Part shown: piece by piece, positions 16,348-25,510 of the stretch
Position numbering within the stretch: position 1 is the stretch's first letter
Layout: every line of letters begins with the position of its first letter
DNA from: Rhodobacter sp.
Lineage (GTDB): Bacteria > Pseudomonadota > Alphaproteobacteria > Rhodobacterales > Rhodobacteraceae
DNA length: 64,000 bases
Reading direction: 5' to 3'
Assembly (NCBI GenBank): GCA_020637555.1
Contig: JACKKF010000002.1
Coordinates: 248,001 to 312,000, forward strand
The notes under the pieces: model-generated
Seen by the model: the letters and a program-made list of their open reading frames with translations, nothing else
Told to the model about the DNA's origin: nothing
Database searches by the model: none
Program-made: the position numbers and the translations under genes

Positions 16348-16373
16348 TTCAAGGGGGGCACGCCCCCCTTGAA
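16348..16373. repeat. Perfect inverted repeat downstream of purF
   Basis: TTCAAGGGGGGC and GCCCCCCTTGAA form a 12-base perfect stem around two bases. It lies between purF and the next gene and is preceded by another G/C-rich palindrome. It resembles the short intergenic palindromes scattered through Rhodobacterales genomes and could act as a transcription terminator or RNA end stabiliser; a T run is lacking. Confidence 0.65.
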
Positions 16374-16514
16374 AATCCCCGTGCGTATTTCCGACAAGAT
16401 GATGGGGCGGCCCGATCGCCCCGGGTCGGCGCTGTCGGCGCCGGGCCTGTTGCAGGGGCTTGACGGCGATGCCGGAGCGGCACAGGGTCGGGGCGCTGTG
16501 CCTGTGGAGTCCGC

Positions 16515-17768
16515 ATGACCCTCGATACCCCCGGCCTTTGGGCCGCGACCGCCCCGAACGCGCCTGAGGTGTCGCCCCTGAGCGGCGAGGACACGGCGGA
16601 TCTGGCCATTGTCGGCGCCGGCTATACCGGGCTTTCGGCGGCATTGACCGCGGCCGGGGCCGGCGCGCGTGTGGTTGTGCTGGAGGCCGAGGGCGTCGGC
16701 GCCGGGGGCTCGGGGCGCAATGTCGGGCTGGTGAATGCCGGGCTCTGGATCATGCCCGAGGCGGTCGAGGCGGCCTTGTCGCGCGACAATCCGCTGCCCG
16801 GCCTGCTGGCGCAGGCGCCGGCCGCGGTCTGGGCCACGATCGAAAGACATGGCATCGACTGCGAGGCGCGCCCGGTGGGCACGTTGCATTGCGCGCCCGA
16901 CGCCAGCGGACTGGCGGCGCTGGAGGAACGCGCGCGCCAGTGGCACGCGCGTCAGGTCGCGGTGCGGATGCTGGATGCGGACGAGACGCGCGCGCGGGTC
17001 GGCTCGGGTCGCTACAGGGGCGCGCTGTTCGATCCGCGTGCGGGCACCGTGCAGCCGCTGGCCTATGCGCGTGGTCTGGCGCGGGCGGCGATCGCGGCGG
17101 GGGCGGTGATCCATGCGCCCAGTCCGGTCACGCAGGCGCGGCGCGTGGGGGGCGACTGGGAGCTGACGACGCCGGGCGGACGGGTGCGCGCGCCCCGCGT
17201 CATCTGGGCCGGAAACGCCTATGGCCAGGGGCCGGCGGCGAACCCGGCGCTGGCCGTGCTGCCCTATTTCAATTGCGCCACCGATCCGCTGCCCGAGGCA
17301 TTGCGCGCCACGATCCTGCCGGGTGGCGAGGGCGCCTGGGATACCGCACAGGTGCTGACCTCGTTCCGGCTGGATGCGGCGGGACGGTTCATCATCGGGT
17401 CGGTGGGCTGGCTGGGCGCCGGGGATGCCGCGGTGCACGAGGCCTGGGCGCGGCGGCAGATGGGACGCCTGTTCCCGCAACTGAAAGGGCAGCGGTTCGC
17501 GCATCGCTGGTTCGGCCGGATCGGCACCACGCCCGATGCCTTGCCGCGTCTGGTCCAGGCCGGCGAGGGGGCTTATGGCATCACCGGTTTCAACGGGCGC
17601 GGCATTGCGCCGGGCACGGTGCTGGGGCGTGAACTGGCGCTGGCCGCACTGGGGCAGGGGGCGGGCATCCCGCTGGAGCCCGCGCGGCCGGATCCCCTGC
17701 GCGGTCTCAGGGGGCTGGGGATCCGGGCGGGGGCGGCGGCGCTGCATCTCGTGGATCAGCGCCGCTGA
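16515..17768 (+). CDS. FAD-dependent amino acid/amine oxidoreductase (DAO family)
   Basis: A 417-residue flavoprotein of the D-amino-acid oxidase fold. The N-terminal dinucleotide motif is LAIVGAGYTGLSAALTAAGA, followed by VVLEAEGVGAGGSGRNVGLV, the segment that in relatives such as OrdL and PuuB places the flavin; YGITGFNGRGIAPGTVLGRE at the C-terminal end is the second FAD contact. Such enzymes oxidise glycine derivatives, putrescine-glutamate or similar secondary amines. No specific substrate can be assigned. The gene is single and ends convergent with typA, 9 bases apart. Confidence 0.85.
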   Translation: MTLDTPGLWAATAPNAPEVSPLSGEDTADLAIVGAGYTGLSAALTAAGAGARVVVLEAEGVGAGGSGRNVGLVNAGLWIMPEAVEAALSRDNPLPGLLAQAPAAVWATIERHGIDCEARPVGTLHCAPDASGLAALEERARQWHARQVAVRMLDADETRARVGSGRYRGALFDPRAGTVQPLAYARGLARAAIAAGAVIHAPSPVTQARRVGGDWELTTPGGRVRAPRVIWAGNAYGQGPAANPALAVLPYFNCATDPLPEALRATILPGGEGAWDTAQVLTSFRLDAAGRFIIGSVGWLGAGDAAVHEAWARRQMGRLFPQLKGQRFAHRWFGRIGTTPDALPRLVQAGEGAYGITGFNGRGIAPGTVLGRELALAALGQGAGIPLEPARPDPLRGLRGLGIRAGAAALHLVDQRR

Positions 17769-17777
17769 AGGGGGTGG

Positions 17778-19598
17778 TTACGCCTCGGCCTTGGCCATGC
17801 GCTTGCGCTCGTGGGGATCGAGATACCGCTTGCGCAGGCGGATCGACTTGGGCGTGACCTCGACCAGTTCGTCGTCGTCGATATAGGCGATGGCCTGTTC
17901 CAGCGACATGATGACCGGGGGAGTCAGGCGCACGGCCTCGTCCGTGCCCGAGGCGCGGACGTTGGTCAGCTTCTTGCCCTTGATCGGGTTCACTTCCAGG
18001 TCATTGTCGCGCGAATGCTCGCCGATGATCATGCCGACATAGAGCTGTTCCTGCGCGCCGATGAACATGCGGCCCCGGTCTTCCAGGTTCCACAGCGCAT
18101 AGGCCACGGACACGCCGTTCTCCATCGAGATCAGCACGCCTTGCCGGCGCCCGGCGATCGGACCCTTGTAGGGCACCCAGTCGTGGAAAATGCGGTTCAG
18201 CACGCCCGTGCCGCGGGTGTCGGTCATGAACTCGCCCTGATAGCCGATCAGGCCCCGCGACGGCACATGCGCGACGATGCGCGTCTTGCCGGCGCCGGCA
18301 GGCTTCATCTCGGTCAGGTCGCCCTTGCGCGGGCCGGTCAGCTTTTCGATCACCGCGCCCGAGTATTCGTCATCGACGTCGATGATGACCTCTTCCACCG
18401 GTTCCAGCCGCTCGCCGTTTTCCTCGCGGAAGATCACGCGCGGGCGCGAGATGGACAGTTCGAACCCTTCGCGGCGCATGTTCTCGATCAGCACGCCCAT
18501 CTGCAGTTCGCCCCGACCCGAGACCACGAAGGCCTCGCCGCCCGGGGTGTCCTCGATCTTGATGGCGACGTTCGATTCGGCCTCTTTCATCAGCCGCTCG
18601 CGGATCACGCGCGACTGCACCTTGTTGCCGTCGCGGCCCGCCAGCGGGCTGTCGTTGATCCCGAACGTGACCGAGATCGTCGGCGGGTCGATGGGCTGCG
18701 CGGGGATCGCGGTGTCGACCGACAGGTCGCACAGCGTATCGGCCACGGTCGCCTTGGTCATGCCGGCGATGGTGACGATGTCGCCCGCCTCGGCCAGGTC
18801 GATGGGTTGCTGGCCAAGGCCCCGGAAGGCGAGGATCTTGGTCACGCGGAACTGTTCGATCCGCTCGCCCTTGCGGCTGAGGGCCTTGAGCGTTTCGCCG
18901 ACCTTGAGCGTGCCGGCCTCGACCCGGCCGGTCAGGATGCGGCCGATGAACGGATCGGCGCCCAGCGTCGTCGCCAGCATGCGGAAGGGTTCCCTGGCGG
19001 CGGCGATCTGCTTCGGCGGCTCGACATGGCGCATCACCATGTCGAAAAGCGCGGTCATGTCCTTGCGCGGGCCGTCCAGATCCTCGTCCGCCCAGCCGTT
19101 GATGCCCGAGGCATAGAGCACCGGGAAATCGAGCTGTTCGTCCGAGGCGCCGAGGTTCGCGAAGAGGTCGAACACCTCGTTCAGGGCGCGGTCGGGCTCG
19201 GCGGCGGGTTTGTCCACCTTGTTCAGCACGACGATGGGTTTCAACCCCAGGGCCAGCGCCTTGGAGGTGACGAACTTGGTCTGCGGCATCGGGCCCTCGG
19301 CGGCATCGACCAGCAGGCAGACGCCGTCCACCATGCTGAGGATGCGCTCGACCTCGCCGCCGAAATCGGCGTGGCCGGGGGTGTCGACGATGTTGATGCG
19401 CGCGCCCTTCCATTCGACCGAGGTCGCCTTGGCAAGGATGGTGATGCCGCGCTCGCGTTCCAGATCGTTCGAATCCATCGCGCGTTCGGTCACGGCCTGA
19501 CCCTCGCGATAGACGCCGGATTGTTTCAAGAGCTCGTCCACCAGCGTCGTCTTGCCGTGGTCGACGTGGGCAATGATGGCGATATTGCGAAGGTCCAT
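17778..19598 (-). CDS. typA: Ribosome-associated GTPase TypA/BipA
   Basis: A 606-residue translational GTPase. The G domain has AHVDHGKTTLVDELL (G1), ERGITILAKAT (G2 region), IVDTPGHADFGGEV (G3) and VVLNKVDKP (G4). Later domains resemble EF-G domains III and V followed by the BipA-specific C-terminal domain (for example IGEHSRDNDLEVNPIKGKKL and RLTPPVIMSLEQAIAYIDDD). The family aids 50S assembly and adaptation to stress or cold. ATG 19598 (MDLRNIAIIAHVDHG) is the family start; 12 extra upstream codons are not conserved. Confidence 0.96.
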   Translation of the reverse strand: MDLRNIAIIAHVDHGKTTLVDELLKQSGVYREGQAVTERAMDSNDLERERGITILAKATSVEWKGARINIVDTPGHADFGGEVERILSMVDGVCLLVDAAEGPMPQTKFVTSKALALGLKPIVVLNKVDKPAAEPDRALNEVFDLFANLGASDEQLDFPVLYASGINGWADEDLDGPRKDMTALFDMVMRHVEPPKQIAAAREPFRMLATTLGADPFIGRILTGRVEAGTLKVGETLKALSRKGERIEQFRVTKILAFRGLGQQPIDLAEAGDIVTIAGMTKATVADTLCDLSVDTAIPAQPIDPPTISVTFGINDSPLAGRDGNKVQSRVIRERLMKEAESNVAIKIEDTPGGEAFVVSGRGELQMGVLIENMRREGFELSISRPRVIFREENGERLEPVEEVIIDVDDEYSGAVIEKLTGPRKGDLTEMKPAGAGKTRIVAHVPSRGLIGYQGEFMTDTRGTGVLNRIFHDWVPYKGPIAGRRQGVLISMENGVSVAYALWNLEDRGRMFIGAQEQLYVGMIIGEHSRDNDLEVNPIKGKKLTNVRASGTDEAVRLTPPVIMSLEQAIAYIDDDELVEVTPKSIRLRKRYLDPHERKRMAKAEA

Positions 19599-19726
19599 AA
19601 GGCTGTCCTGATTGCTGCGCTGCCGCGCATACAACAGGAAACGCCCTTTGGCGAGTCGCTTGGCGGACCCGCGCGGGATGCCGGGCGAAAACCCGGCATC
19701 ACCGTCCCCGGGGCGCCCGGACGGAC

Positions 19727-20371
19727 CTAGTGGCTGTGAGCCCCGTGGTTGTGGTCGTCATGGCCGTGGTCGCCCCGGGTTTCGCGGTGGGCGCGTTTCA
19801 GGATCTGCAAGGACGAACTCAGGAACAGCCCGGCCATGGCGATGGCGGTGATCAGGTCGGGCCAGCCCGAACCGGTCGCCGCGACCAGCGCCGCCGCGCC
19901 CATGACCGCGACATTGCCGATGGCGTCATTGCGCGAACACAGCCAGACCGAGCGCACATTCGCGTCGCCGTCCCGCCAGCGCATCAGGATCAGGACCGAG
20001 GCGACATTGGCCGCCAGCGCCGCCACGCCCACGGCGCCCATCACCTCGGCCCGGGGCAGGCCGGGTGCCAGGGCGTCGCGGATCGCCAGGCCCAGGATCA
20101 CGACCCCCATCGCCGCCAGTGACAGCCCCTTCAGTTGCGCGATGCGGGCCCGCAGGCGCAGGCTGCGGCCGATCACCAGAAGCGACAGCGCATAGGTCAG
20201 CGCATCGGCGCCGAAATCCAGCGCGTCGGCCTGCAGGGCGCGGCTGCCCGCCAGCGCGCCTGCGGTCATTTCCACCAGGAACAGCCCGCCGTTCAGCACG
20301 ATCACCGCGATCAGCGCGCGGCGGTAGGCGGGGCTGGCCCCATCGAAATCATGATCGTGGTCGTGCGGCAT
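19727..20371 (-). CDS. Cation diffusion facilitator metal exporter
   Basis: A 214-residue inner-membrane protein with about six helices. Helices 2 and 5 carry the metal-site pattern: LQADALDFGADALTYALS and WLCSRNDAIGNVAVM. His-rich ends (MPHDHDHDF and GHDDHNHGAHSH) are typical of zinc/cadmium/cobalt exporters. It lacks the usual cytoplasmic C-terminal domain, so it is a short CDF, close to the DmeF/CzcD-like short forms. ATG 20371 gives the His-rich start. It is divergent from a MerR regulator and served by a MerR-type promoter, so metal-inducible efflux is very likely. Confidence 0.88.
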   Translation of the reverse strand: MPHDHDHDFDGASPAYRRALIAVIVLNGGLFLVEMTAGALAGSRALQADALDFGADALTYALSLLVIGRSLRLRARIAQLKGLSLAAMGVVILGLAIRDALAPGLPRAEVMGAVGVAALAANVASVLILMRWRDGDANVRSVWLCSRNDAIGNVAVMGAAALVAATGSGWPDLITAIAMAGLFLSSSLQILKRAHRETRGDHGHDDHNHGAHSH

Positions 20372-20400
20372 CGCGGCCTCCTTGTCTTGAACCGACTCGG

Positions 20401-20431
20401 GGTCTAACATCTCTAGCGACTAGAGGAGCAA
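20401..20431 (-). promoter_or_regulatory. MerR-type metal-responsive promoter of the CDF gene
   Basis: On the minus strand, -35 TTGCTC and -10 TAGACC are separated by 19 bases, the long spacer that MerR-family activators correct by twisting DNA. Within the spacer lies the palindrome CTCTAG-TCG-CTAGAG (20411-20425). Layout and sequence closely resemble zntA/cadA promoters. The same site would also cover the regulator gene promoter on the plus strand. Confidence 0.8.
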
Positions 20432-20437
20432 CCCCTC

Positions 20438-20887
20438 ATGAAAGACCTGACCATCGGCGAGGCCGCGCGCGCCAGCGGCATCAAGGTGCCCACCATCCGG
20501 TTCTACGAGGACAGGGGCCTTCTGCCCGCGCCGCCCCGGACAGACGGCAACCGGCGCCTCTATGACCCCACCACGGTGGCGCGGCTGACCTTCATCCGCC
20601 ATGCCCGCGACCTGGGCTTTGCGCTCGAGGACATCACCGAGCTGCTGGACCTGCAGGATCAGCCGCACCAGGCCTGCACGGCCGCGGATTCGCTGGCCCG
20701 GCGGCACCTGCGCGCGGTCGAATCACGCATCGCCGCGCTCGAGGCCCTGCGCGGCGAATTGCGGCGCATGACCGAGGAATGCGACGGCGCCTCGGTCGAG
20801 ACCTGCCGCGTGATCGAGAGCCTGGCCGACCATCGCCACTGCCACAGCGATCACGGCGGCGCGATCGGCACGGGGCTGGCGAAATGA
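20438..20887 (+). CDS. MerR-family heavy-metal regulator (ZntR/CadR type)
   Basis: A 149-residue regulator. The N-terminal MerR winged helix (MKDLTIGEAARASGIKVPTI, RFYEDRGLLP) is followed by a dimerisation helix and a metal-binding loop. Cys80 (HQACTAAD), Cys115 (EECDG) and Cys123 (ETCRV) match the Cys79/114/124 arrangement of ZntR and the similar CadR set, with extra His/Cys in the DHRHCHSDHG tail. This implies sensing of Zn, Cd or Pb rather than Cu or Hg. It is divergent from the CDF exporter and probably controls it by activating the 19-bp-spacer promoter between them. Confidence 0.9.
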   Translation: MKDLTIGEAARASGIKVPTIRFYEDRGLLPAPPRTDGNRRLYDPTTVARLTFIRHARDLGFALEDITELLDLQDQPHQACTAADSLARRHLRAVESRIAALEALRGELRRMTEECDGASVETCRVIESLADHRHCHSDHGGAIGTGLAK

Positions 20888-20942
20888 GGCTTGTCTTTGC
20901 GCTCTGGACAGGATTGTCTATAGGCGCAACAAGGGGCTGAGA

Positions 20943-22196
20943 ATGCGCTACAGCGGCTTTCGCGTCTTCACTCAGGGGCTGGGCGGGAACAAGGGCTGGA
21001 CACCGGCCTGGCGCCGCCCCGATCCCAAGCCGGACTATGACATCGTCATCATCGGCGGCGGCGGCCACGGGCTGTCCACGGCCTATTACCTGGCCAGGAA
21101 CCACGGCCTGCGCAACATCGCGGTGCTTGAAAAGGGCTATCTCGGCGGTGGCAATGTCGGACGCAACACCACCATCGTGCGGGCCAACTATTTCCTGCCG
21201 GGCAACAGCGAATTCTACAGCCATTCGTTGAAGCTGTGGGAGGGGCTGGAGCGCGAGCTGAACTATAACGTCATGCATTCGCAGCGCGGCCTGATCAACC
21301 TGTTCCATTCGGACGGGCAGCGCGATGCCTTTGCCCGGCGCGGAAACGCGATGCTGGCGCAGGGGGACGATGCGGTGCTGCTGGATCGTGACGGCGTCCG
21401 CCGGATGGTGCCGTATCTCGATTTCGAGCAGACGCGGTTTCCGATCTATGGCGGTCTCTATCATCCGCGCGGCGGCACCGCGCGCCATGATGCGGTGGCC
21501 TGGGGCTATGCGCGCGGCGCCGACCGGCTGGGTGTCGATCTGATCCAGAATTGCGAGGTCACGGGCATCGACATCCAGAACGGCCGCGTCACCGGCGTGC
21601 AGACCACGCGCGGCGCGATCCGGGCCAGGAAGGTTGCGATGGTCGTGGCCGGGCGATCCGGCCAGGTGGCGGCGATGGCGGGGATGCGCCTGCCGGTCGA
21701 AAGCCACATCCTGCAGGCCTTTGTGACCGAGGGGCTGAAGCCGGTGATCGATCACGTCATCAGCTTCGGTATGGGGCATTTCTATATCAGCCAGTCCGAC
21801 AAGGGCGGGCTGGTCTTTGGTGGCGACCTGGATTTCTACGCCTCGTATGCGGCGCGCGGCAACCTGCCGATGGTCGAACATGTGATGGAGGCCGGCATGA
21901 CGCTGATGCCGATGATCGGCCGCGCCAGGTTGCTGCGCAGCTGGGGCGGCATCATGGACATGTCGCCCGATGGTTCGCCGATCATCGACACCACGCATGT
22001 CGACGGGCTCTATGTGAACACCGGCTGGAACTATGGCGGGTTCAAGGCGGTGCCGGCCTCGGGGTGGTGCCTGGCGCATCTGATGGCGACGGGAACGCCG
22101 CATCCGGTGGCGGCGCGGTTCCGGCTGGACCGCTTCCGCACCGGGCGCGGCCTGATGGATGAAGAGGGCACCGGCGCCCAGCACAACCTGCACTGA
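20943..22196 (+). CDS. soxB: Sarcosine oxidase beta subunit SoxB
   Basis: A 417-residue subunit of heterotetrameric sarcosine oxidase, which converts sarcosine to glycine and formaldehyde (or methylene-tetrahydrofolate) with release of peroxide. The FAD motif is IVIIGGGGHGLSTAYYLARN; LGGGNVGRNTTIVRANYF and GIMDMSPDGSPIIDTT are highly conserved in SoxB. It is the first gene of soxB-D-A-G on the plus strand, starting 55 bases after the metal regulator, with GGGGCTGAGA ahead of the ATG. Confidence 0.95.
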   Translation: MRYSGFRVFTQGLGGNKGWTPAWRRPDPKPDYDIVIIGGGGHGLSTAYYLARNHGLRNIAVLEKGYLGGGNVGRNTTIVRANYFLPGNSEFYSHSLKLWEGLERELNYNVMHSQRGLINLFHSDGQRDAFARRGNAMLAQGDDAVLLDRDGVRRMVPYLDFEQTRFPIYGGLYHPRGGTARHDAVAWGYARGADRLGVDLIQNCEVTGIDIQNGRVTGVQTTRGAIRARKVAMVVAGRSGQVAAMAGMRLPVESHILQAFVTEGLKPVIDHVISFGMGHFYISQSDKGGLVFGGDLDFYASYAARGNLPMVEHVMEAGMTLMPMIGRARLLRSWGGIMDMSPDGSPIIDTTHVDGLYVNTGWNYGGFKAVPASGWCLAHLMATGTPHPVAARFRLDRFRTGRGLMDEEGTGAQHNLH

Positions 22197-22275
22197 GCGC
22201 GCCGCGCCCAGGTTGAAACGACTGACTGCACGGTGGCTTGCGTGCTGCGCCACCATCCGAACGGAGACAGACCCG

Positions 22276-22536
22276 ATGCGCATTCCCTGCCCGTGCTGCG
22301 GTTCCCGCGACCGGCGCGAGTTCACCTACTACGGCGCCTCGGTGTTCCTGGACCGGCCCGCCGAGGATGCGGGACTCGAGGCCTGGGACGCCTATCTGCA
22401 CCTGCGCGACAACCCCGCCGGCGTGACACGGGACCTGTGGTATCACGACCCCTGCCAAAGCTGGATCGAGGTCGAGCGCGACACCGTCACCCATGCCATC
22501 CTGTCCACCGCCCCCGTTGCCCGGAGGCGCGCATGA
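22276..22536 (+). CDS. soxD: Sarcosine oxidase delta subunit SoxD
   Basis: An 86-residue zinc-binding subunit. Ligands are visible as CPCCG near the N terminus and HDPCQSW near residue 60, the standard SoxD zinc site. EFTYYGxA appears as EFTYYGAS. ATG 22276 gives the conserved N terminus MRIPCPCCG; the longer frame from 22159 runs through soxB. The small subunit stabilises the complex at its alpha subunit interface. It lies 79 bases after soxB and 46 before soxA. Confidence 0.93.
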   Translation: MRIPCPCCGSRDRREFTYYGASVFLDRPAEDAGLEAWDAYLHLRDNPAGVTRDLWYHDPCQSWIEVERDTVTHAILSTAPVARRRA

Positions 22537-22582
22537 GACCCCTGACCCGTTTCGCCGCGACCGCCCCGAGGGGAGCCCAGTC

Positions 22583-25510
22583 ATGACCCAGACGCATCGC
22601 ATTCCCGGCAAGGGCCTGCTGATCGACCGTGCGCGTCCGGTGCGGTTCACCTTTGACGGCGTCGAGGTGCAGGGCTTTCACGGCGACACGCTGGCCTCGG
22701 CGCTGCTGGCGAACGGGCAGCGGATGATCGCACGCTCGTTCAAATACCACCGCCCGCGCGGGGTGATGACCGCCGGGTCCGAGGACCCCTCGGCCCTGGT
22801 CGAGGTGTTGGAAGGGTCCCAGCAGACCCCCAATGTGCGCGCCACCACGCAGGAAATCCATGAAGGCCTGACCGCGCGCAGCCAGAACCGCATCGGCAGC
22901 CTGCGCCACGATCTTCTGGCGGTGAACGACTGGCTTGCGCCGTTTTTCAGCGCGGGGTTCTACTACAAGACCTTCATGTGGCCGCGCGCGTTCTGGGAAC
23001 GGCTCTACGAACCGGCGATCCGCCGGGCCGCGGGGCTGGGCAGCCTGTCGGGGCACCATGACGTGGCGGTCTATGAAAAGGCCTGGGCGCATTGCGACCT
23101 GCTGGTGATCGGCGCGGGGCCGGCGGGGCTGATGGCGGCGCTGACGGCGGCGCGGGCCGGGGCCGAGGTGATCCTTGCCGACGAGGACGTGCGCATGGGG
23201 GGGCGGCTTCTGTCCGACCAGCCGGCGGTCGGTGGCCTCTCGGGTCCCGACTGGGCGGCGCGGACCGTCGCCGAACTGGCCGCCATGCCCAATGTGCGGC
23301 TGATGACCCGCACCACCGTCACCGGCGCCTATGACGACGGAACCTTTGGCGCGCTGGAACGGGTCGGCCTGCATGTGCCGGCGCCCGGCGACCTGCCGCG
23401 CGAGTGTTTCTGGCGCATCGTCGCCCGGCGCGCGATCCTGGCCGCCGGCGCGCTGGAGCGACCGATCGCGCACCCCGACAATGACCGGCCGGGGGTGATG
23501 CTGGCGTCGGGGCTGGTGTCGCATGTGGCGAAATGGGGGGTGAACCCGGGGCGGGTCGTGATCTTCTCGAACAACGATTCGGGTCTTGCGACCGCCCGTC
23601 ATCTGACCGCCCAGGGGATCGAGATCGCCGCCTATGTCGATCCCCGCGCGATCCCCGTGACCGAGGATTTCCCCGTCTATGCCCAGGCCACCGTGACCGG
23701 CACGCGCGGGCGCCACGGCCTGCGCGACGTGGCCGTCACGCACGCGGGCGGAACCTCGATGATCCCGGCGCGGACGCTGGCGCTGGCGGGGGGCTGGAAC
23801 CCGACGCTGCATCTGACCTGCCACATGAACGGGCGCCCGGTATGGGAGGAAAGCCTGGCCGCCTTTGTGCCGAAACCCGGCATGGTGCCCGGTCTTTCGG
23901 TCGCCGGGGCCGCGCGGGGCCGGTTTTCGACCGCCGCCTGTCTGGCGGACGGGGTCGAGGTCGCCGGCGAGGTCCTGCGCGACCTGTCGCTGCGCCCGAA
24001 AAAGACCCCCGTGCCCGAGGCCGAGGACGCACCCTATGCCATTGCGCCCCTGTGGGCGGTGGATGCGGGGGGACGGGCCTGGCTGGACTTTGCCAATGAC
24101 GTCACCACCAAGGACGTGCGGCTGGCGGCGCAGGAAGGCTATGCCAGCGTCGAGCACATGAAACGCTATACAACGCAGGGCATGGCGCCCGATCAGGGCA
24201 AGTCCTCGAATGTGGCGGCGCTGGCGGTTCTGGCCGAGGCCACGGGCCAGGGTATCCCCGCCACCGGAACCACCACCTACCGCCCGCCCTTTGTGCCGGT
24301 CTCGATCGGCGCGCTGGGGGCCGGTGGCCGGGCCGAGGGGTTCGCCCCCCAGCGCCTGCTGACGTCGGATGCGAAATCGCGGGCCATGGGCGCCCCGATG
24401 ATCGAGGCCGGGCTCTGGTATCGGCCCAGCTATTTTCCCCGCGCGGGTGAAAACGACTGGCGCACCGCCTGCGACCGCGAGGTCGCCCAGGTGCGCGAGG
24501 CGGTCGGCACCTGCGATGTCTCGACACTGGGCAAGATCGACGTGCAGGGCCGCGACGCGGCGCGGTTCCTCGATTTCGTCTATACGAACACGATGTCCAC
24601 GCTGAAGCCCGGCCGCGTGCGCTATGGGCTGATGCTGCGCGAGGACGGGTTCGTCATGGATGACGGCACCTGCGCCCGTCTGGCCGAGGATCACTTCCTG
24701 GTCACCACCACCACCGCGGCGGCCGGTCTGGTGATGCGCCACATGGATTTCGTGCACCAGGCCTTTTGCGCGGACTGGGACGTGCGCCTGATCTCCGTGA
24801 CCGAGGCCTGGGCCCAGTTCGCGCTGGCCGGCCCGAAATCGCGCGCGGTGCTGGCCTCGCTGGGGATCCGCGCCGATCTGCCGTTCATGGGCTGCACGCA
24901 CATCGACCTGGGCGGCGTCAGGGCGCGGCTGTTCCGCATCTCGTTCTCGGGCGAGGAGGGCTATGAGATTGCCGTGCCCACCCGATACGGCGCCTCGTTG
25001 TTCGAGGCCCTGCTGTCCGCCGTTCACGCCGAAGGTGGATGCGCCTATGGGATGGAGGCGCTGAACGTCCTGCGGATCGAGAAGGGCTTCATCACCCATG
25101 CCGAAATCCACGGTCGCGTCACGGCCGACGATGTGGGCCTCGGCAGGATGGTGTCGGCGAAAAAGGACTGCATCGGCAAGGCCGCCGCGCACCGCCCGGG
25201 GCTGACCGAACCGGGGCGCGAGCAACTGGTGGGTCTGATGCCCGTGAACCAGGGCGAGACGCTGAGCGCGGGTGCCCATCTCTACAATGAACGCGACCTG
25301 GCCACGCGCGAGAACAACCAGGGGTATGTCACCTCGGTTGCGCCCTCGCCGACGCTGGGGTGCTGGCTGGGTCTGGGCTTTGTCAAGGACGGGCGCAGCC
25401 GGATGGGGCAGGTGATCCGTCTGGATGACGGGCTGCGTGGCCACAAGGTCCTGGTCGAGATCTGCGACCCGGTGTTCTTCGACCCAGAGGGAGGGCGGAT
25501 GCGTGGTTGA
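22583..25510 (+). CDS. soxA: Sarcosine oxidase alpha subunit SoxA
   Basis: A 975-residue subunit. The N-terminal ferredoxin-like fold (VRFTFDGVEVQGFHGDTLAS) is followed by an NAD-binding disulfide-oxidoreductase-like domain (LLVIGAGPAGLMAALTAARA) and, from about residue 600, an aminomethyltransferase (GcvT-like) domain with tetrahydrofolate-binding character (ISFSGEEGYEIAVP, MEALNVLRIEKGFITHAEIH). It passes the methyl carbon of sarcosine to tetrahydrofolate. ATG 22583 follows GGGGAGCC and gives the family start MTQTHRIPGKG. It overlaps soxG. Confidence 0.95.
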   Translation: MTQTHRIPGKGLLIDRARPVRFTFDGVEVQGFHGDTLASALLANGQRMIARSFKYHRPRGVMTAGSEDPSALVEVLEGSQQTPNVRATTQEIHEGLTARSQNRIGSLRHDLLAVNDWLAPFFSAGFYYKTFMWPRAFWERLYEPAIRRAAGLGSLSGHHDVAVYEKAWAHCDLLVIGAGPAGLMAALTAARAGAEVILADEDVRMGGRLLSDQPAVGGLSGPDWAARTVAELAAMPNVRLMTRTTVTGAYDDGTFGALERVGLHVPAPGDLPRECFWRIVARRAILAAGALERPIAHPDNDRPGVMLASGLVSHVAKWGVNPGRVVIFSNNDSGLATARHLTAQGIEIAAYVDPRAIPVTEDFPVYAQATVTGTRGRHGLRDVAVTHAGGTSMIPARTLALAGGWNPTLHLTCHMNGRPVWEESLAAFVPKPGMVPGLSVAGAARGRFSTAACLADGVEVAGEVLRDLSLRPKKTPVPEAEDAPYAIAPLWAVDAGGRAWLDFANDVTTKDVRLAAQEGYASVEHMKRYTTQGMAPDQGKSSNVAALAVLAEATGQGIPATGTTTYRPPFVPVSIGALGAGGRAEGFAPQRLLTSDAKSRAMGAPMIEAGLWYRPSYFPRAGENDWRTACDREVAQVREAVGTCDVSTLGKIDVQGRDAARFLDFVYTNTMSTLKPGRVRYGLMLREDGFVMDDGTCARLAEDHFLVTTTTAAAGLVMRHMDFVHQAFCADWDVRLISVTEAWAQFALAGPKSRAVLASLGIRADLPFMGCTHIDLGGVRARLFRISFSGEEGYEIAVPTRYGASLFEALLSAVHAEGGCAYGMEALNVLRIEKGFITHAEIHGRVTADDVGLGRMVSAKKDCIGKAAAHRPGLTEPGREQLVGLMPVNQGETLSAGAHLYNERDLATRENNQGYVTSVAPSPTLGCWLGLGFVKDGRSRMGQVIRLDDGLRGHKVLVEICDPVFFDPEGGRMRG

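Noticed and set aside
16308..16372. Arg-rich tail at the end of the purF frame
   Set aside because: Product of the frameshift; the family C terminus is found in other frames just upstream.
17811..19730. 639-codon plus-strand open frame
   Set aside because: Antisense of typA, whose protein is unmistakable.
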